The notes under the pieces are model-generated. The model had not been told where the DNA came from and searched no databases. It saw only the letters and a program-made list of their open reading frames with translations. 64,000 nucleotides of DNA from Halopseudomonas litoralis (GTDB lineage: Bacteria > Pseudomonadota > Gammaproteobacteria > Pseudomonadales > Pseudomonadaceae): assembly GCF_900105005.1 (NCBI RefSeq), contig NZ_LT629748.1:1612001-1676000 (forward strand), given 5' to 3'. Below are positions 1 to 8,269 of this stretch, one piece after another (position 1 is the first letter of the stretch; each line of letters opens with the position of its first letter). A program made the position numbers and the translations under genes.

Positions 1-1
1 C

Positions 2-1948
2 GATGGTGCGGTGATCGTTATCGAGGCTACCTTGCTCATGCTCGGTCAGAAAAGAGCTGAGCTGGGGCGTCCATTATCTGCGGGTGAGCGGTTGGGAGTG
101 GCGATCCAGGCTGCGCGCAAGATGGCGCGCCCTGCCGCGTTTGGCCAGGTCATTATCCTTTTGGTATTCGCACCGATTCTCACCCTGGAAGGTGTCGAAG
201 GTAAGACCTTTCAGCCGATGGCAGCGACGTTCATGCTTGCCTTGGCCGGTGCCTTCATTTTCTCGTTCACCTTTGTACCGGCGATGGCTGCGCTGTTTGT
301 GCGCGAACCCAAGGCCAAGCCTGGGGACGTTGCTCATAAACAGGAAGAGGGGGGAGATGGCGAGCATGAGACGCGGGCAATCCGCTTTGTGCGTAGCAAG
401 GTCGAACCGATCATTCGCACCGCAGTAAGACGGCCACGTTCCGTATTTGCAGGTGCCATCATCATGCTCATGATTGGCGCCACAACGTTCATGTCGTTGG
501 GCCGCGAGTTTATGCCTACGCTAGATGAGGGCAACCTTGCCATGCAGGCTCTTCGAGTTCCATCGGCTTCGCTTGAACAGTCGCTGTCGATGCAACTTGC
601 GCTAGAGAAGGCACTCACGAGCGAACCGGAGGTCGAGACAATCTTCTCTCGTACCGGGACAGCGGAAGCGGCCCTTGATCCAATGCCAACCAACATTTCT
701 GACAGCGTAATTGTGCTAAAGCCGCGCGCAGAATGGCCCGACCAGTCGCTCAGTAAGGAAGAGCTGATCGGCCGCCTCGAATCGATAGTCGGAAATCAGA
801 TTGGTAATGCATTTGAATTCAGTCAACCCATCGAATTGCGTTTCAACGAGCTCATATCCGGTGTACGTACTGACCTTGCCGTCATGGTTTTTGGGGACGA
901 CTTCGAAACTTTGCAGGGTACCGCAGATCAGGTCGCGCTCAAGCTGCGGGGAGTAGAGGGCGCTGCAGATGTCCGCGTGGAACAGGTTTCTGGACTGCCA
1001 ACGCTCACTGTCCGAGTTGATCACACCGCTGCTGCGCAATACGGGTTGACGGCCGCCGATGTGAGCGAGGCGGTGGCAACGGCCGTCGGTGGTACTTCCG
1101 CCGGAAAGATCTTTGAGGGCGACCGCCGTTTCGATGTGGTTATCCGGTTTGCTGAAGATGCGCGCAATGATCCGGCGCAGCTTGCGGCGCTGCCCATTGT
1201 CGCGCCGGATGGCACGATGGTGCCGCTGTCCTCTGTCGCACGAGTGGAAATAAGCGAAGGTCCCAACCAGATCAGCCGCAACAATGGCAGCAGACGGATC
1301 GTCGTGCAGGCCAACGTGCGCGGTCGCGATCTGGGTGGGTTCGTTCAAGAAGCACAGGTTGCGGTGGATGACGTGCAGCTCCCCGCAGGTGTATATCTAA
1401 CCTGGGGCGGGCAGTTCGAGAACCTACAGCGTGCAGAGGCACGACTGATGATGGTGATCCCAGTTGTCTTCTTGATGATTGGCGCGCTGCTGTACATGGC
1501 ACTAGGTACATTCCGTGAAGCCGCGCTGGTGTTCGTCTGCGTGCCGTTGGCACTGGTTGGAGGTGCATTAGCGCTGCTGGTACGTGGCATGCCCTTCTCC
1601 GTCACGGCTGCCGTGGGTTTCATCGCTGTGTCAGGTGTTGCTACGCTTAACGGCCTAGTACTGATGCAGGCGATTCGCGAACGCCTGACCGCCGGCGACT
1701 CGCCGATAGAGGCCGCAGCCGCAGGCGCAGCCAGCCGCTTGCGTGCGGTGTTGACTACTGCACTGGTTGCGATCGTCGGCTTTATTCCGATGGCGATCGC
1801 GGCAGGCTCGGGGGCCGAAGTGCAGAAGCCGTTGGCGACTGTCGTTATCGGCGGTCTGATCACGGCAACTGTATTGACCTTATTGGTGCTGCCCACATTT
1901 GCCGCGCAGACGTTGACACAACATCGTCCGAAGCGCCACGCGACATGA
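2..1948 (+). CDS. heavy-metal efflux RND transporter, CzcA/CusA type (5' end outside window)
   Basis: This is the C-terminal portion (about 648 residues) of an inner-membrane RND proton/metal antiporter that drives efflux through a periplasmic adaptor and outer-membrane channel. The frame is open to the left edge; the first visible residues, DGAVIVIEATLLML, match the family's DGAVVMVEN segment after TM4. A periplasmic porter domain lies roughly at residues 160-490, followed by the second TM bundle (from about 490) ending VLPTFAAQTL. A family member is about 1040 residues long, so the first third is missing because of the window edge, not because of decay. The stop overlaps the start of the next gene (ATGA), so it is co-translated with the CDF transporter. 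Which metal (Co/Zn/Cd, Cu/Ag or Ni) cannot be told from this part. Confidence 0.9.
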   Translation, partial: DGAVIVIEATLLMLGQKRAELGRPLSAGERLGVAIQAARKMARPAAFGQVIILLVFAPILTLEGVEGKTFQPMAATFMLALAGAFIFSFTFVPAMAALFVREPKAKPGDVAHKQEEGGDGEHETRAIRFVRSKVEPIIRTAVRRPRSVFAGAIIMLMIGATTFMSLGREFMPTLDEGNLAMQALRVPSASLEQSLSMQLALEKALTSEPEVETIFSRTGTAEAALDPMPTNISDSVIVLKPRAEWPDQSLSKEELIGRLESIVGNQIGNAFEFSQPIELRFNELISGVRTDLAVMVFGDDFETLQGTADQVALKLRGVEGAADVRVEQVSGLPTLTVRVDHTAAAQYGLTAADVSEAVATAVGGTSAGKIFEGDRRFDVVIRFAEDARNDPAQLAALPIVAPDGTMVPLSSVARVEISEGPNQISRNNGSRRIVVQANVRGRDLGGFVQEAQVAVDDVQLPAGVYLTWGGQFENLQRAEARLMMVIPVVFLMIGALLYMALGTFREAALVFVCVPLALVGGALALLVRGMPFSVTAAVGFIAVSGVATLNGLVLMQAIRERLTAGDSPIEAAAAGAASRLRAVLTTALVAIVGFIPMAIAAGSGAEVQKPLATVVIGGLITATVLTLLVLPTFAAQTLTQHRPKRHAT

Positions 1949-2529
1949 GGCCCGATATTGCTTTGCAGAAGCGCATCCTGGGGCAGGTGCTGTTGTGGAA
2001 TCTTGCTCTGTTCGCTGGGCTGGGAGTAGCCGGCTGGATGGCTGACTCAAGCGCGTTGCTCGCCAACGCAATAGACAACGGATCGGATGCGGCTGTTTAT
2101 CTACTGAGTTACCTGGCAATAGATCGTCGTCCCGCGTGGAAACGCGGGGCGGCAACGATGTCAGGGATAATGTTGTTATTATTTGCCGCCGCCGTTCTGG
2201 CGGATGTCGTCAGACGTTGGCTCTACGGTGCGGAGCCGCTGGGGCCGGTGATGATGGTGTTGGCGTTAATGGCTGCTGGAATCAACCTGTGGTGTATTGT
2301 TCTGCTGCGGCGTGTCCGATCCAATGATGTCAACATGAAGGCAGCGGAGACCTTCAGCTTTAACGATTTTATTTCCAATGGCGGTGTAATCGTGGCAGGT
2401 GGGCTCGTGCTCTGGCTCGGTTCGTCCTGGCCGGATCTCGTGGCGGGGGCCTTGATTGCGGCTGTCGCTTTCAAAGGAGGAGTCGAAATTCTGAGGAATG
2501 TGCGCGATGACAGACAATCCGGTAAGTAG
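1945..2529 (+). CDS. short CDF-family cation efflux transporter (CzcD-like, without C-terminal domain)
   Basis: A 194-residue polytopic membrane protein with about six hydrophobic segments. TM2 contains ANAIDNGSDAAVY and TM5 contains FNDFISNGGVIVAG, which correspond to the metal-binding TM2 and TM5 motifs of cation diffusion facilitators. Canonical CDF proteins are about 300 residues and end in a cytoplasmic metallochaperone-like domain; here the protein ends KGGVEILRNVRDDRQSGK just after TM6, so that regulatory domain is absent. Short forms of this kind occur beside RND pumps. It overlaps the upstream RND gene by four bases, which supports a joint role in metal resistance as ICE cargo. The substrate metal is not deducible. 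Confidence 0.82.
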   Translation: MRPDIALQKRILGQVLLWNLALFAGLGVAGWMADSSALLANAIDNGSDAAVYLLSYLAIDRRPAWKRGAATMSGIMLLLFAAAVLADVVRRWLYGAEPLGPVMMVLALMAAGINLWCIVLLRRVRSNDVNMKAAETFSFNDFISNGGVIVAGGLVLWLGSSWPDLVAGALIAAVAFKGGVEILRNVRDDRQSGK

Positions 2530-2643
2530 ACGGACCCTTGTCATTTAGACGCCTACGCCGGTTAACATGCCTCGTTGTAGCCACAAAGGGGCAGATTTCC
2601 TTTTCGATGCCATATCGGCGTCGAAGTTCTAGAATGAGGCTTC

Positions 2644-3588
2644 ATGGAACTCCGACACCTTCGTTGCTTTATTGCAGTTGCAGAAGAGCTTCACTTTGCG
2701 CGAGCAGCCGAGCGGCTGCATATTGAGCAGTCGCCGCTGTCGCGCGCCATTAAGGAACTGGAGGAAGAGCTGGGCGTATCGCTGTTTGCGCGTACTACGC
2801 GCAGCACGCGGCTGACCCGCGCGGGCACCTTATTCCTTGAGCATGTACCACGGGTATTCGCCGCACTTGAGCAAGCACGCGACAGCGTCAGGGCAGCAGC
2901 CAATGGTTTCCATGGTCAACTACGCATTGCCTTGTCTGATGGTATTACGCCGTCGCGATTGCCCGCTGTGTTGGCACAGTGTCGCTTGGACGAACCCGAG
3001 GTCGATATTCGTTTGTTTGAGGTGCCGCTGTCGCAACAGATCAAGGGACTGATTGATGATCTGTATGACGTGGGTTTTGCGCAATCTGACGAGGTAGGCG
3101 ATGGCATCCTCGCCGAGCCTGTCTGGACTGACCCGCTGATGGTCGCAGTGCCTGAACGGCACCCTATCCTGAGTCACAAGCGCATACCTCTGGACGAGGT
3201 GCTGCGCTATCCGCTGGTCATGTGTGACCCGGTCGTATGCGAAGGTCATGCGCGTCAGGTCGCCCGTGTGTTGCGCGCTGTAGATGCAGAGCCGCTGGTG
3301 GCTGAACAGGTTGCTTCTTTGGACTTGATGATGACGCTGGTGTCGGCAGGATTTGCGCTGGGGCTGGCAGGTGCTTCGCAAATCATCGCCAACCGTGAGC
3401 CAGGTGTTGTGGCGCGGCCCCTCGCGGGGCGTTCGCCGGTTCTCACAACCTACTTGCTGTGCCTGAATGCTGAACCTTCTCAAACATTATCCCGTTTTAT
3501 CGAGCGGGTGAGTGCCATTGAACTGGCGCGAGAGAACACGCCTTCCGCTGCACCAAAACCTGATACCCCGGAGGAAATCGAGTCATGA
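2644..3588 (+). CDS. LysR-family transcriptional regulator of the ICE
   Basis: A 314-residue LTTR. The N-terminal winged HTH (residues 1-60, MELRHLRCFIAVAEELHFARAAERLHIEQSPLSR in two pieces) is followed by a LysR substrate-binding domain from about residue 90 (GQLRIALSDGITPSRL). The start ATG follows a tagaatgaggctt stretch without a perfect Shine-Dalgarno. The stop overlaps the start of the exclusion lipoprotein gene (ATGA), so the two are co-transcribed. In Tn4371-type elements a LysR gene ('traR') sits just before traG and is thought to regulate transfer; that role is inferred here from position. The effector is unknown. Confidence 0.88.
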   Translation: MELRHLRCFIAVAEELHFARAAERLHIEQSPLSRAIKELEEELGVSLFARTTRSTRLTRAGTLFLEHVPRVFAALEQARDSVRAAANGFHGQLRIALSDGITPSRLPAVLAQCRLDEPEVDIRLFEVPLSQQIKGLIDDLYDVGFAQSDEVGDGILAEPVWTDPLMVAVPERHPILSHKRIPLDEVLRYPLVMCDPVVCEGHARQVARVLRAVDAEPLVAEQVASLDLMMTLVSAGFALGLAGASQIIANREPGVVARPLAGRSPVLTTYLLCLNAEPSQTLSRFIERVSAIELARENTPSAAPKPDTPEEIES

Positions 3589-3839
3589 ACAAGATCATGC
3601 TGTTTCTGCTTGTTGTTGTGCTGGCGGGCTGTGGTCCATCCGAACCTGCCGCCACCGAAACGGTGGAGTCACTGGCAGCCGACCCCGTGCGGTTGAAGGA
3701 GTTACGGCAGCAGTGCAAGCTGGATCGTGCCAAGCTGGGCGATGCGCTGTGCAACCGAGTGTCCGAAGCGACGCGCAAGCGGTTTTATGGCGACGGTGAG
3801 GTGCCGTACACGCCATCGGAGAACCCACCGAAGTTCTGA
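3585..3839 (+). CDS. EexN/TrbK-like entry-exclusion lipoprotein
   Basis: An 84-residue lipoprotein precursor. A hydrophobic signal (MNKIMLFLLVVVLAGC) ends in the lipobox L-A-G-C, giving a lipidated Cys16, followed by an extended linker and a short domain with Cys44 and Cys57 (QQCKLD, ALCNRV), as in EexN-family exclusion lipoproteins. Such proteins sit in the recipient envelope and block entry of a like conjugative system. It overlaps lysR by four bases and is closed by a strong terminator. Unusual: its C-terminal RKRFYGDGEVPYTP is closely similar to the C-terminus of TrbJ in the same element (RRRFHGDGTPYTP). No trbK is found between trbJ and trbL, so this is probably the only exclusion gene in the visible part. 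Confidence 0.75.
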   Translation: MNKIMLFLLVVVLAGCGPSEPAATETVESLAADPVRLKELRQQCKLDRAKLGDALCNRVSEATRKRFYGDGEVPYTPSENPPKF

Positions 3840-3891
3840 TTGTGGGCAGTTCGCCTCCTGTTTTCTGTTTCTTTCTGCTTTCCCGCTCAAC

Positions 3892-3924
3892 ACGCCGCAA
3901 TGCGCCTTCGCTTGCGGCGTTTTT
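3892..3924 (+). terminator. rho-independent terminator after the exclusion lipoprotein gene
   Basis: Perfect 9-bp arms ACGCCGCAA (3892-3900) and TTGCGGCGT (3912-3920) enclose an inner GCG-CCTT-CGC, and are followed at once by TTTT (3921-3924). It lies 53 bases after the lipoprotein stop and isolates the lysR-eex unit from the traG-trb operon. Confidence 0.85.
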
Positions 3925-4082
3925 CCTGCTTTCGCCGCTGCGCGCATTCATGCCTTTTTCTCGATCTTTGTCCCGATAACGGTCTTTGACCGGCACTGAC
4001 CCGGCACCGATCCTCGTGATTGCGGCACGTTGCTGTGTCGCCTTTCAGCGCAATGTTGCGCAGGAGTATCGGAGGCCAGGCA

Positions 4083-6113
4083 ATGCAGGGGACGAATGTG
4101 CTGTTCGGGCAGATCGCCGTCGTATTCGGCATCGTGATCGCCGGCGTGTGGAGTGCCACACAATGGACAGCCGCCGCGCTGGGCTATCAAGTACGCCTTG
4201 GCACGCCCTGGTTCGATTTCTTCGGTACGCCGATCTATCACCCTTGGAAGCTGTTCGAGTGGTGGTTCTTTTTTGATGCCTACGCATCGCATGTGTTTGA
4301 TATCGGTGGTGCCATTGCCGGCGGCAGCGGTCTGGTAGCCGTGGTGGTCGCCATCGGTATGTCGATCTGGCGTTCTCGCCAGTCCAAGTTGGTTACAACC
4401 TATGGTTCCGCCCGCTGGGCCGATACGGCAGAGATTCGCAAAGCCGGACTGACCAACCCGGCAGGTGTCTTTCTCGGCTTGCACGATGACCAGTATCTGC
4501 GCCACGAAGGCCCCGAGCATGTCTTGACCTTCGCGCCGACACGGTCAGGCAAAGGCGTCGGATTGGTGGTGCCCACGCTGTTGTCATGGCCCGCGTCCGC
4601 CGTCATCCATGACATCAAGGGCGAGAACTGGCAGATCACCGCTAGCTGGCGCTCGCGCTTCTCACACTGCCTGCTGTTCAATCCCACCGATCCCCAATCT
4701 GCTGCCTACAACCCGTTGTTGGAAGTCCGTCGCGGCACGCATGAAGTGCGCGACGTGCAGAACATCGCGGACATTCTGGTCGATCCCGAAGGGGCGCTGG
4801 AGAAGCGCAACCACTGGGAGAAAACCTCCCACGCGCTGCTGGTCGGCGCCATCTTGCATGTGCTGTACGCGGGTGAAGACAAGACGCTGCGCGGGGTCGC
4901 CAACTTCATGTCCGATCCGGCGTGCCCGTTTGAACTGACCTTGCACCGGATGATGACCACGCGGCACCTGGGCGAGACGCCGCACCCGGTTGTCGCCTCC
5001 GCCGCCCGTGAAGTGCTGAACAAGAGCGACAACGAGCGTTCGGGCGTGCTGTCCACGGCGATGTCGTTCCTTGGCCTGTACCGCGACCCCACGGTGGCCG
5101 AAGTCACTTCTCGATGCGACTGGCGTATTGCCGATCTCATATCAGCTGAGCATCCCGTGTCGCTGTACCTAGTGGTGCCGCCGTCGGATATCAACCGCAC
5201 CAAGCCGTTGATCCGACTGATCCTTAACCAAATCGGCCGACGTTTGACCGAATCGCTGGATGGCAGCGATGGCGTGGAGCGCCGTCACAAGCTGCTGCTA
5301 ATGCTTGATGAGTTCCCGGCGCTGGGGCGGTTGGACTTTTTCGAGTCGGCGCTGGCCTTCATGGCGGGCTATGGATTACGCGCTTTCCTGATTTCGCAGT
5401 CGCTCAACCAGATCGACAAGGCTTACGGCCAGAACCATTCGATCCTGGACAACTGCCATGTGCGGGTGACATTCGCCACCAACGACGAGCGTACCGCCAA
5501 GCGCATCTCCGAAACCCTGGGCACAGCAACCGAGCTGCGCGCCCAGCGTAACTATGCAGGCCACCGGCTCGCGCCGTGGCTGGGCCACCTGATGGTGTCG
5601 CGTCAGGAAACGGCGCGACCACTGCTGACGCCGGGGGAAGTGATGCAACTGCCCACGGATGAATCGGTGGTGATGGTGGCAGGTCATGCGCCGATCAAGG
5701 CGAAAAAGCTGCGCTACTACGCTGACGCCAATTTCAAGCGCCGCGTGTTGCCGCCGCCGACACTGACGGACGGTGGTTATGCCGATGTCCCGCCGGCACG
5801 CGCAGATGACTGGAGTGCGTTAGCTGTTCCTGCCATGCCGGATGTTGCTGCAACGGCTGCAACGGCTGCAACGGCTGCAACGGCTGGGCCGGGAGATTCG
5901 GGCGATGACGGCGGCCCACGCCAGCAACCGGAGCTGTCCGACGCCACCACCTACAGCCCTGAACCGGAATACCCGACCAGCGACCTCTCGCTGCTCGATG
6001 ACGATGATTTTCCGCTGCCTCTCTCGGCCTCTCTCCCAAGCCAGCTTGATCCGACGCTGCAACGCACGGCGCGGCTGGCATCCCTTGATCCTGACGATGG
6101 AATCCAGCTATGA
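4083..6113 (+). CDS. traG: TraG/VirD4-family conjugative coupling protein
   Basis: A 676-residue inner-membrane ATPase that links the relaxosome to the Trb type IV secretion channel. Two TM segments lie near residues 8-28 and 75-100; the Walker A is FAPTRSGKGVG (about residue 150) and the Walker B is LLLMLDEFPALGRLD (about 405), with the VirD4 all-alpha domain between them. I chose the ATG at 4083 because GGAGG stands eight bases upstream and the protein then starts MQGTNVLFGQIAVV, as is usual for these ICE coupling proteins; an in-frame upstream extension to 4020 lacks a ribosome site. The C-terminus (from about 575) is low-complexity and Pro/Ala/Asp-rich, with a perfect tandem repeat. It overlaps copG by four bases. 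Confidence 0.93.
   Translation: MQGTNVLFGQIAVVFGIVIAGVWSATQWTAAALGYQVRLGTPWFDFFGTPIYHPWKLFEWWFFFDAYASHVFDIGGAIAGGSGLVAVVVAIGMSIWRSRQSKLVTTYGSARWADTAEIRKAGLTNPAGVFLGLHDDQYLRHEGPEHVLTFAPTRSGKGVGLVVPTLLSWPASAVIHDIKGENWQITASWRSRFSHCLLFNPTDPQSAAYNPLLEVRRGTHEVRDVQNIADILVDPEGALEKRNHWEKTSHALLVGAILHVLYAGEDKTLRGVANFMSDPACPFELTLHRMMTTRHLGETPHPVVASAAREVLNKSDNERSGVLSTAMSFLGLYRDPTVAEVTSRCDWRIADLISAEHPVSLYLVVPPSDINRTKPLIRLILNQIGRRLTESLDGSDGVERRHKLLLMLDEFPALGRLDFFESALAFMAGYGLRAFLISQSLNQIDKAYGQNHSILDNCHVRVTFATNDERTAKRISETLGTATELRAQRNYAGHRLAPWLGHLMVSRQETARPLLTPGEVMQLPTDESVVMVAGHAPIKAKKLRYYADANFKRRVLPPPTLTDGGYADVPPARADDWSALAVPAMPDVAATAATAATAATAGPGDSGDDGGPRQQPELSDATTYSPEPEYPTSDLSLLDDDDFPLPLSASLPSQLDPTLQRTARLASLDPDDGIQL
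5847..5885 (+). repeat. 9-bp tandem repeat inside traG
   Basis: GCTGCAACG is repeated four times without error, plus a partial fifth unit. It adds (Ala-Ala-Thr) triplets to the disordered tail of TraG. Being a multiple of three, copy-number change would keep the frame. Confidence 0.95.
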
Positions 6114-6574
6114 GCCAAGCCCGCCTGAATCTCTTCATCCACCCCGATCATGCCAAGCGCCTGAACGAACTGGCCGCCAAAAAAGGCGTGTCCAAGTCGT
6201 CCATTGTCGCCGCCGCGCTGGCGTCCTGGCTGTCGCCGGACGCGGGCGACCAGCGCGAGGCCGCCATCGCCAAGCGGCTGGATCGGCTGTCGCGCCAGTT
6301 CGAGCGGCTGGAGCGCGACCAGAATATCCAGATTGAGACGCTGGCCCTGTTTGTCCGCTACTACCTGACGGTGAGCACGCCGGTTCCCGAAGCCCATCAG
6401 GATGCCGCCCGCGCCCAGGGCAAAGCGAGGTTCGAGCAGTTTGTCGAACAGTTGGGCCGCCACCTGTTGCGCGGTCGCAACCTGGTGCGTGACGTGGTGG
6501 AAGAGCTGCATCCCGAACCGGTACGAATGGATGACGTGACAGCGCCGTTTGACGAGCGGGAGCGTGTCTCATGA
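6110..6574 (+). CDS. CopG/ribbon-helix-helix-type regulator of the trb operon
   Basis: A 154-residue protein. Its first 45 residues (ARLNLFIHPDHAKRLNELAA, then KKGVSKSSIVAAAL) fit a ribbon-helix-helix fold: one beta strand followed by two helices. Residues 55-100 are charged and helical (KRLDRLSRQFERLERDQN), likely a coiled coil for dimerisation. It sits between traG and trbB with ATGA overlaps on both sides, the invariant place of the 'CopG family' gene in Tn4371-like ICEs. A role in autoregulating transfer genes is inferred, not shown by any visible operator. Confidence 0.82.
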   Translation: MSQARLNLFIHPDHAKRLNELAAKKGVSKSSIVAAALASWLSPDAGDQREAAIAKRLDRLSRQFERLERDQNIQIETLALFVRYYLTVSTPVPEAHQDAARAQGKARFEQFVEQLGRHLLRGRNLVRDVVEELHPEPVRMDDVTAPFDERERVS

Positions 6575-7626
6575 ACGCCGCGCCGCAGTCTTCGCCATCT
6601 TCTCTATCCACCTCGCTGGATCGCCGTATCCAGATGCTGCGCACTGCCATGGGGCCGCTGATCGCCGCCGCGCTGGAAGACCCGGATGTGGTGGAAATTA
6701 TGCTCAACCCCGACCGCACGCTGTGGGTGGATCGCCTGTCTTCGGGCCGTGCACCGCTGGGTGTGGAAATGTCGGAAGCCGATGGCGAACGCATCATTCG
6801 GCTGGTGGCGGCCCACGTCGGCGCGGAAGTCCACCGTGGTCAGCCACTGCTGACCGCCGAGTTGCCGGAAACCGGCGAACGCTTCGAGGGCATCTTGCCA
6901 CCGGCTGCGCCGGGGCCTGCCTTCGCTTTGCGCAAGCGCGCTGTGGGCGTGATTCCGCTGGAGCGCTATGTCACCGACGGCATGATGACCGCCGCCCAAG
7001 CGAACTTTCTGGTGCGGGCGGTGCATGAACGGCAAAACATCCTGATTGCCGGTGGCACCAGTACTGGCAAGACCACGCTCGTCAATGCCTTGCTGGCCGA
7101 GATCGCCGCCACCGGCGACCGGGTGCTGGTTCTTGAAGACACCATCGAACTGCAATGCGCCGCGCGTGACCATGTGCCGCTGCGTACCCGCGCCGGGGTT
7201 GTGACCATGCAGGAACTGGTGCGCGCCACGATGCGCCTGCGACCCGATCGCGTGATCGTGGGGGAAGTGCGCGGCGGCGAGGCGCTGGATCTTATCAAGG
7301 TCTGGGGCACCGGCCATCCCGGCGGTATTGCCACCATCCATGCCAGTTCCGCGCTGGGCGCGTTGCTGCGCCTGGAGCAACTGATTCTCGAAGTCGCCGT
7401 GAATCCGCCGCGTGCACTGATCGCCGAGGCGGTCAATGTCGTCGTCTACATCGCCGGTCGCGGCCGCAAGCGCCGCATCGACACCATTGCCCGCGTCGTT
7501 GGCTTCGACGGCATGGGCTATCACCTGACGGATGCGTTGGAAGCGTCGCTTCCCGAGCTACCGCCTGTTTCAGATATTCCTTCCTCAATCCCCAAACACT
7601 CTGGAGAACGCCATGACGCCTATTGA
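6571..7626 (+). CDS. trbB: TrbB, VirB11-family secretion ATPase
   Basis: A 351-residue hexameric traffic ATPase that powers pilus and channel assembly at the inner membrane. The N-terminal domain covers residues 1-135; the Walker A is GGTSTGKTTLVNAL near residue 160, followed by an Asp box (VLVLEDTIELQ), a Walker B-like LRPDRVIVGEVRGGEALDLI, and a His box (HPGGIATIHASSALGALLRL). All hallmarks of the family are present at normal length. It overlaps copG by four bases and trbC by 14. Confidence 0.95.
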   Translation: MNAAPQSSPSSLSTSLDRRIQMLRTAMGPLIAAALEDPDVVEIMLNPDRTLWVDRLSSGRAPLGVEMSEADGERIIRLVAAHVGAEVHRGQPLLTAELPETGERFEGILPPAAPGPAFALRKRAVGVIPLERYVTDGMMTAAQANFLVRAVHERQNILIAGGTSTGKTTLVNALLAEIAATGDRVLVLEDTIELQCAARDHVPLRTRAGVVTMQELVRATMRLRPDRVIVGEVRGGEALDLIKVWGTGHPGGIATIHASSALGALLRLEQLILEVAVNPPRALIAEAVNVVVYIAGRGRKRRIDTIARVVGFDGMGYHLTDALEASLPELPPVSDIPSSIPKHSGERHDAY

Positions 7627-7990
7627 TGCTTTCCGTCTTTCTGACAATCCGCTTTTCAACTTGGCACGGCTGCGCAGCTTGGCCCGTCCTGCCGGACAGG
7701 GACTGCTGCTCGCCGCTCTGATGCTATTGCTGGTCGGCACAGCGCACGCCGCCGGGTCTTCAATGCCCTGGGAAGGACCGTTGGAATCTATCCTCGACTC
7801 CATTCAGGGGCCGGTGGCGCGCATCGTCGCGGTCATCATCATTATTGCCACCGGCCTGGCGCTGGCCTTTGGCGACACCAGTGGCGGCTTTCGCAAGCTG
7901 ATTCAGATCGTCTTCGGCCTGTCCATCGCCTTCGCCGCATCCTCGTTCTTCCTGTCGTTCTTCAGCTTCTCCGGCGGGGCCATCGTATGA
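7613..7990 (+). CDS. trbC: TrbC, VirB2-type conjugative pilin
   Basis: A 125-residue prepilin. The ATG at 7613 has GGAGAA seven bases upstream and lies inside the end of trbB. A long leader with a hydrophobic segment ends in GTAHAAGSS, a probable signal-peptidase site near residue 46. The mature part carries two TM helices (VARIVAVIIIIATGLALAFG and IVFGLSIAFAASSFFLSFF), the VirB2 layout. RP4 TrbC is cyclised by TraF; whether that happens here depends on a TraF gene outside the window. Confidence 0.9.
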   Translation: MTPIDAFRLSDNPLFNLARLRSLARPAGQGLLLAALMLLLVGTAHAAGSSMPWEGPLESILDSIQGPVARIVAVIIIIATGLALAFGDTSGGFRKLIQIVFGLSIAFAASSFFLSFFSFSGGAIV

Positions 7991-8259
7991 GTGCCCCTGA
8001 TGAGTTTGCGCTTGGCTTTGAAGTACCGCTGCATCGCTCGCTGACCGAACCGATCCTGCTGGGCGGTGCGCCGCGCACGGTGGCGATTGCCAACGGCACG
8101 CTGGCCGCCGCTGTCGGGCTGGGCCTGCAATTGTGGATTCCAGGCTTGGTGCTGTGGATCGTTGGTCATTCGCTGGCGGTCTGGGGTGCGCGGCTTGATT
8201 CGCAGTTCATGGCCGTGTTCGCCCGGCATATCAAGCATAAAGCGCTGCTGGACGTGTGA
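7987..8259 (+). CDS. trbD: TrbD, VirB3-family inner-membrane protein
   Basis: A 90-residue protein with the VirB3 pattern: a short N-terminal part with FEVPLHRSLTEPILLGGAPR, then two adjacent hydrophobic helices (about residues 33-62) and a basic tail. It is thought to recruit or anchor the VirB4-type ATPase TrbE. It overlaps trbC by four bases (ATGA) and ends ten bases before trbE. Confidence 0.9.
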   Translation: MSAPDEFALGFEVPLHRSLTEPILLGGAPRTVAIANGTLAAAVGLGLQLWIPGLVLWIVGHSLAVWGARLDSQFMAVFARHIKHKALLDV

Positions 8260-8269
8260 GGGGAATGCC

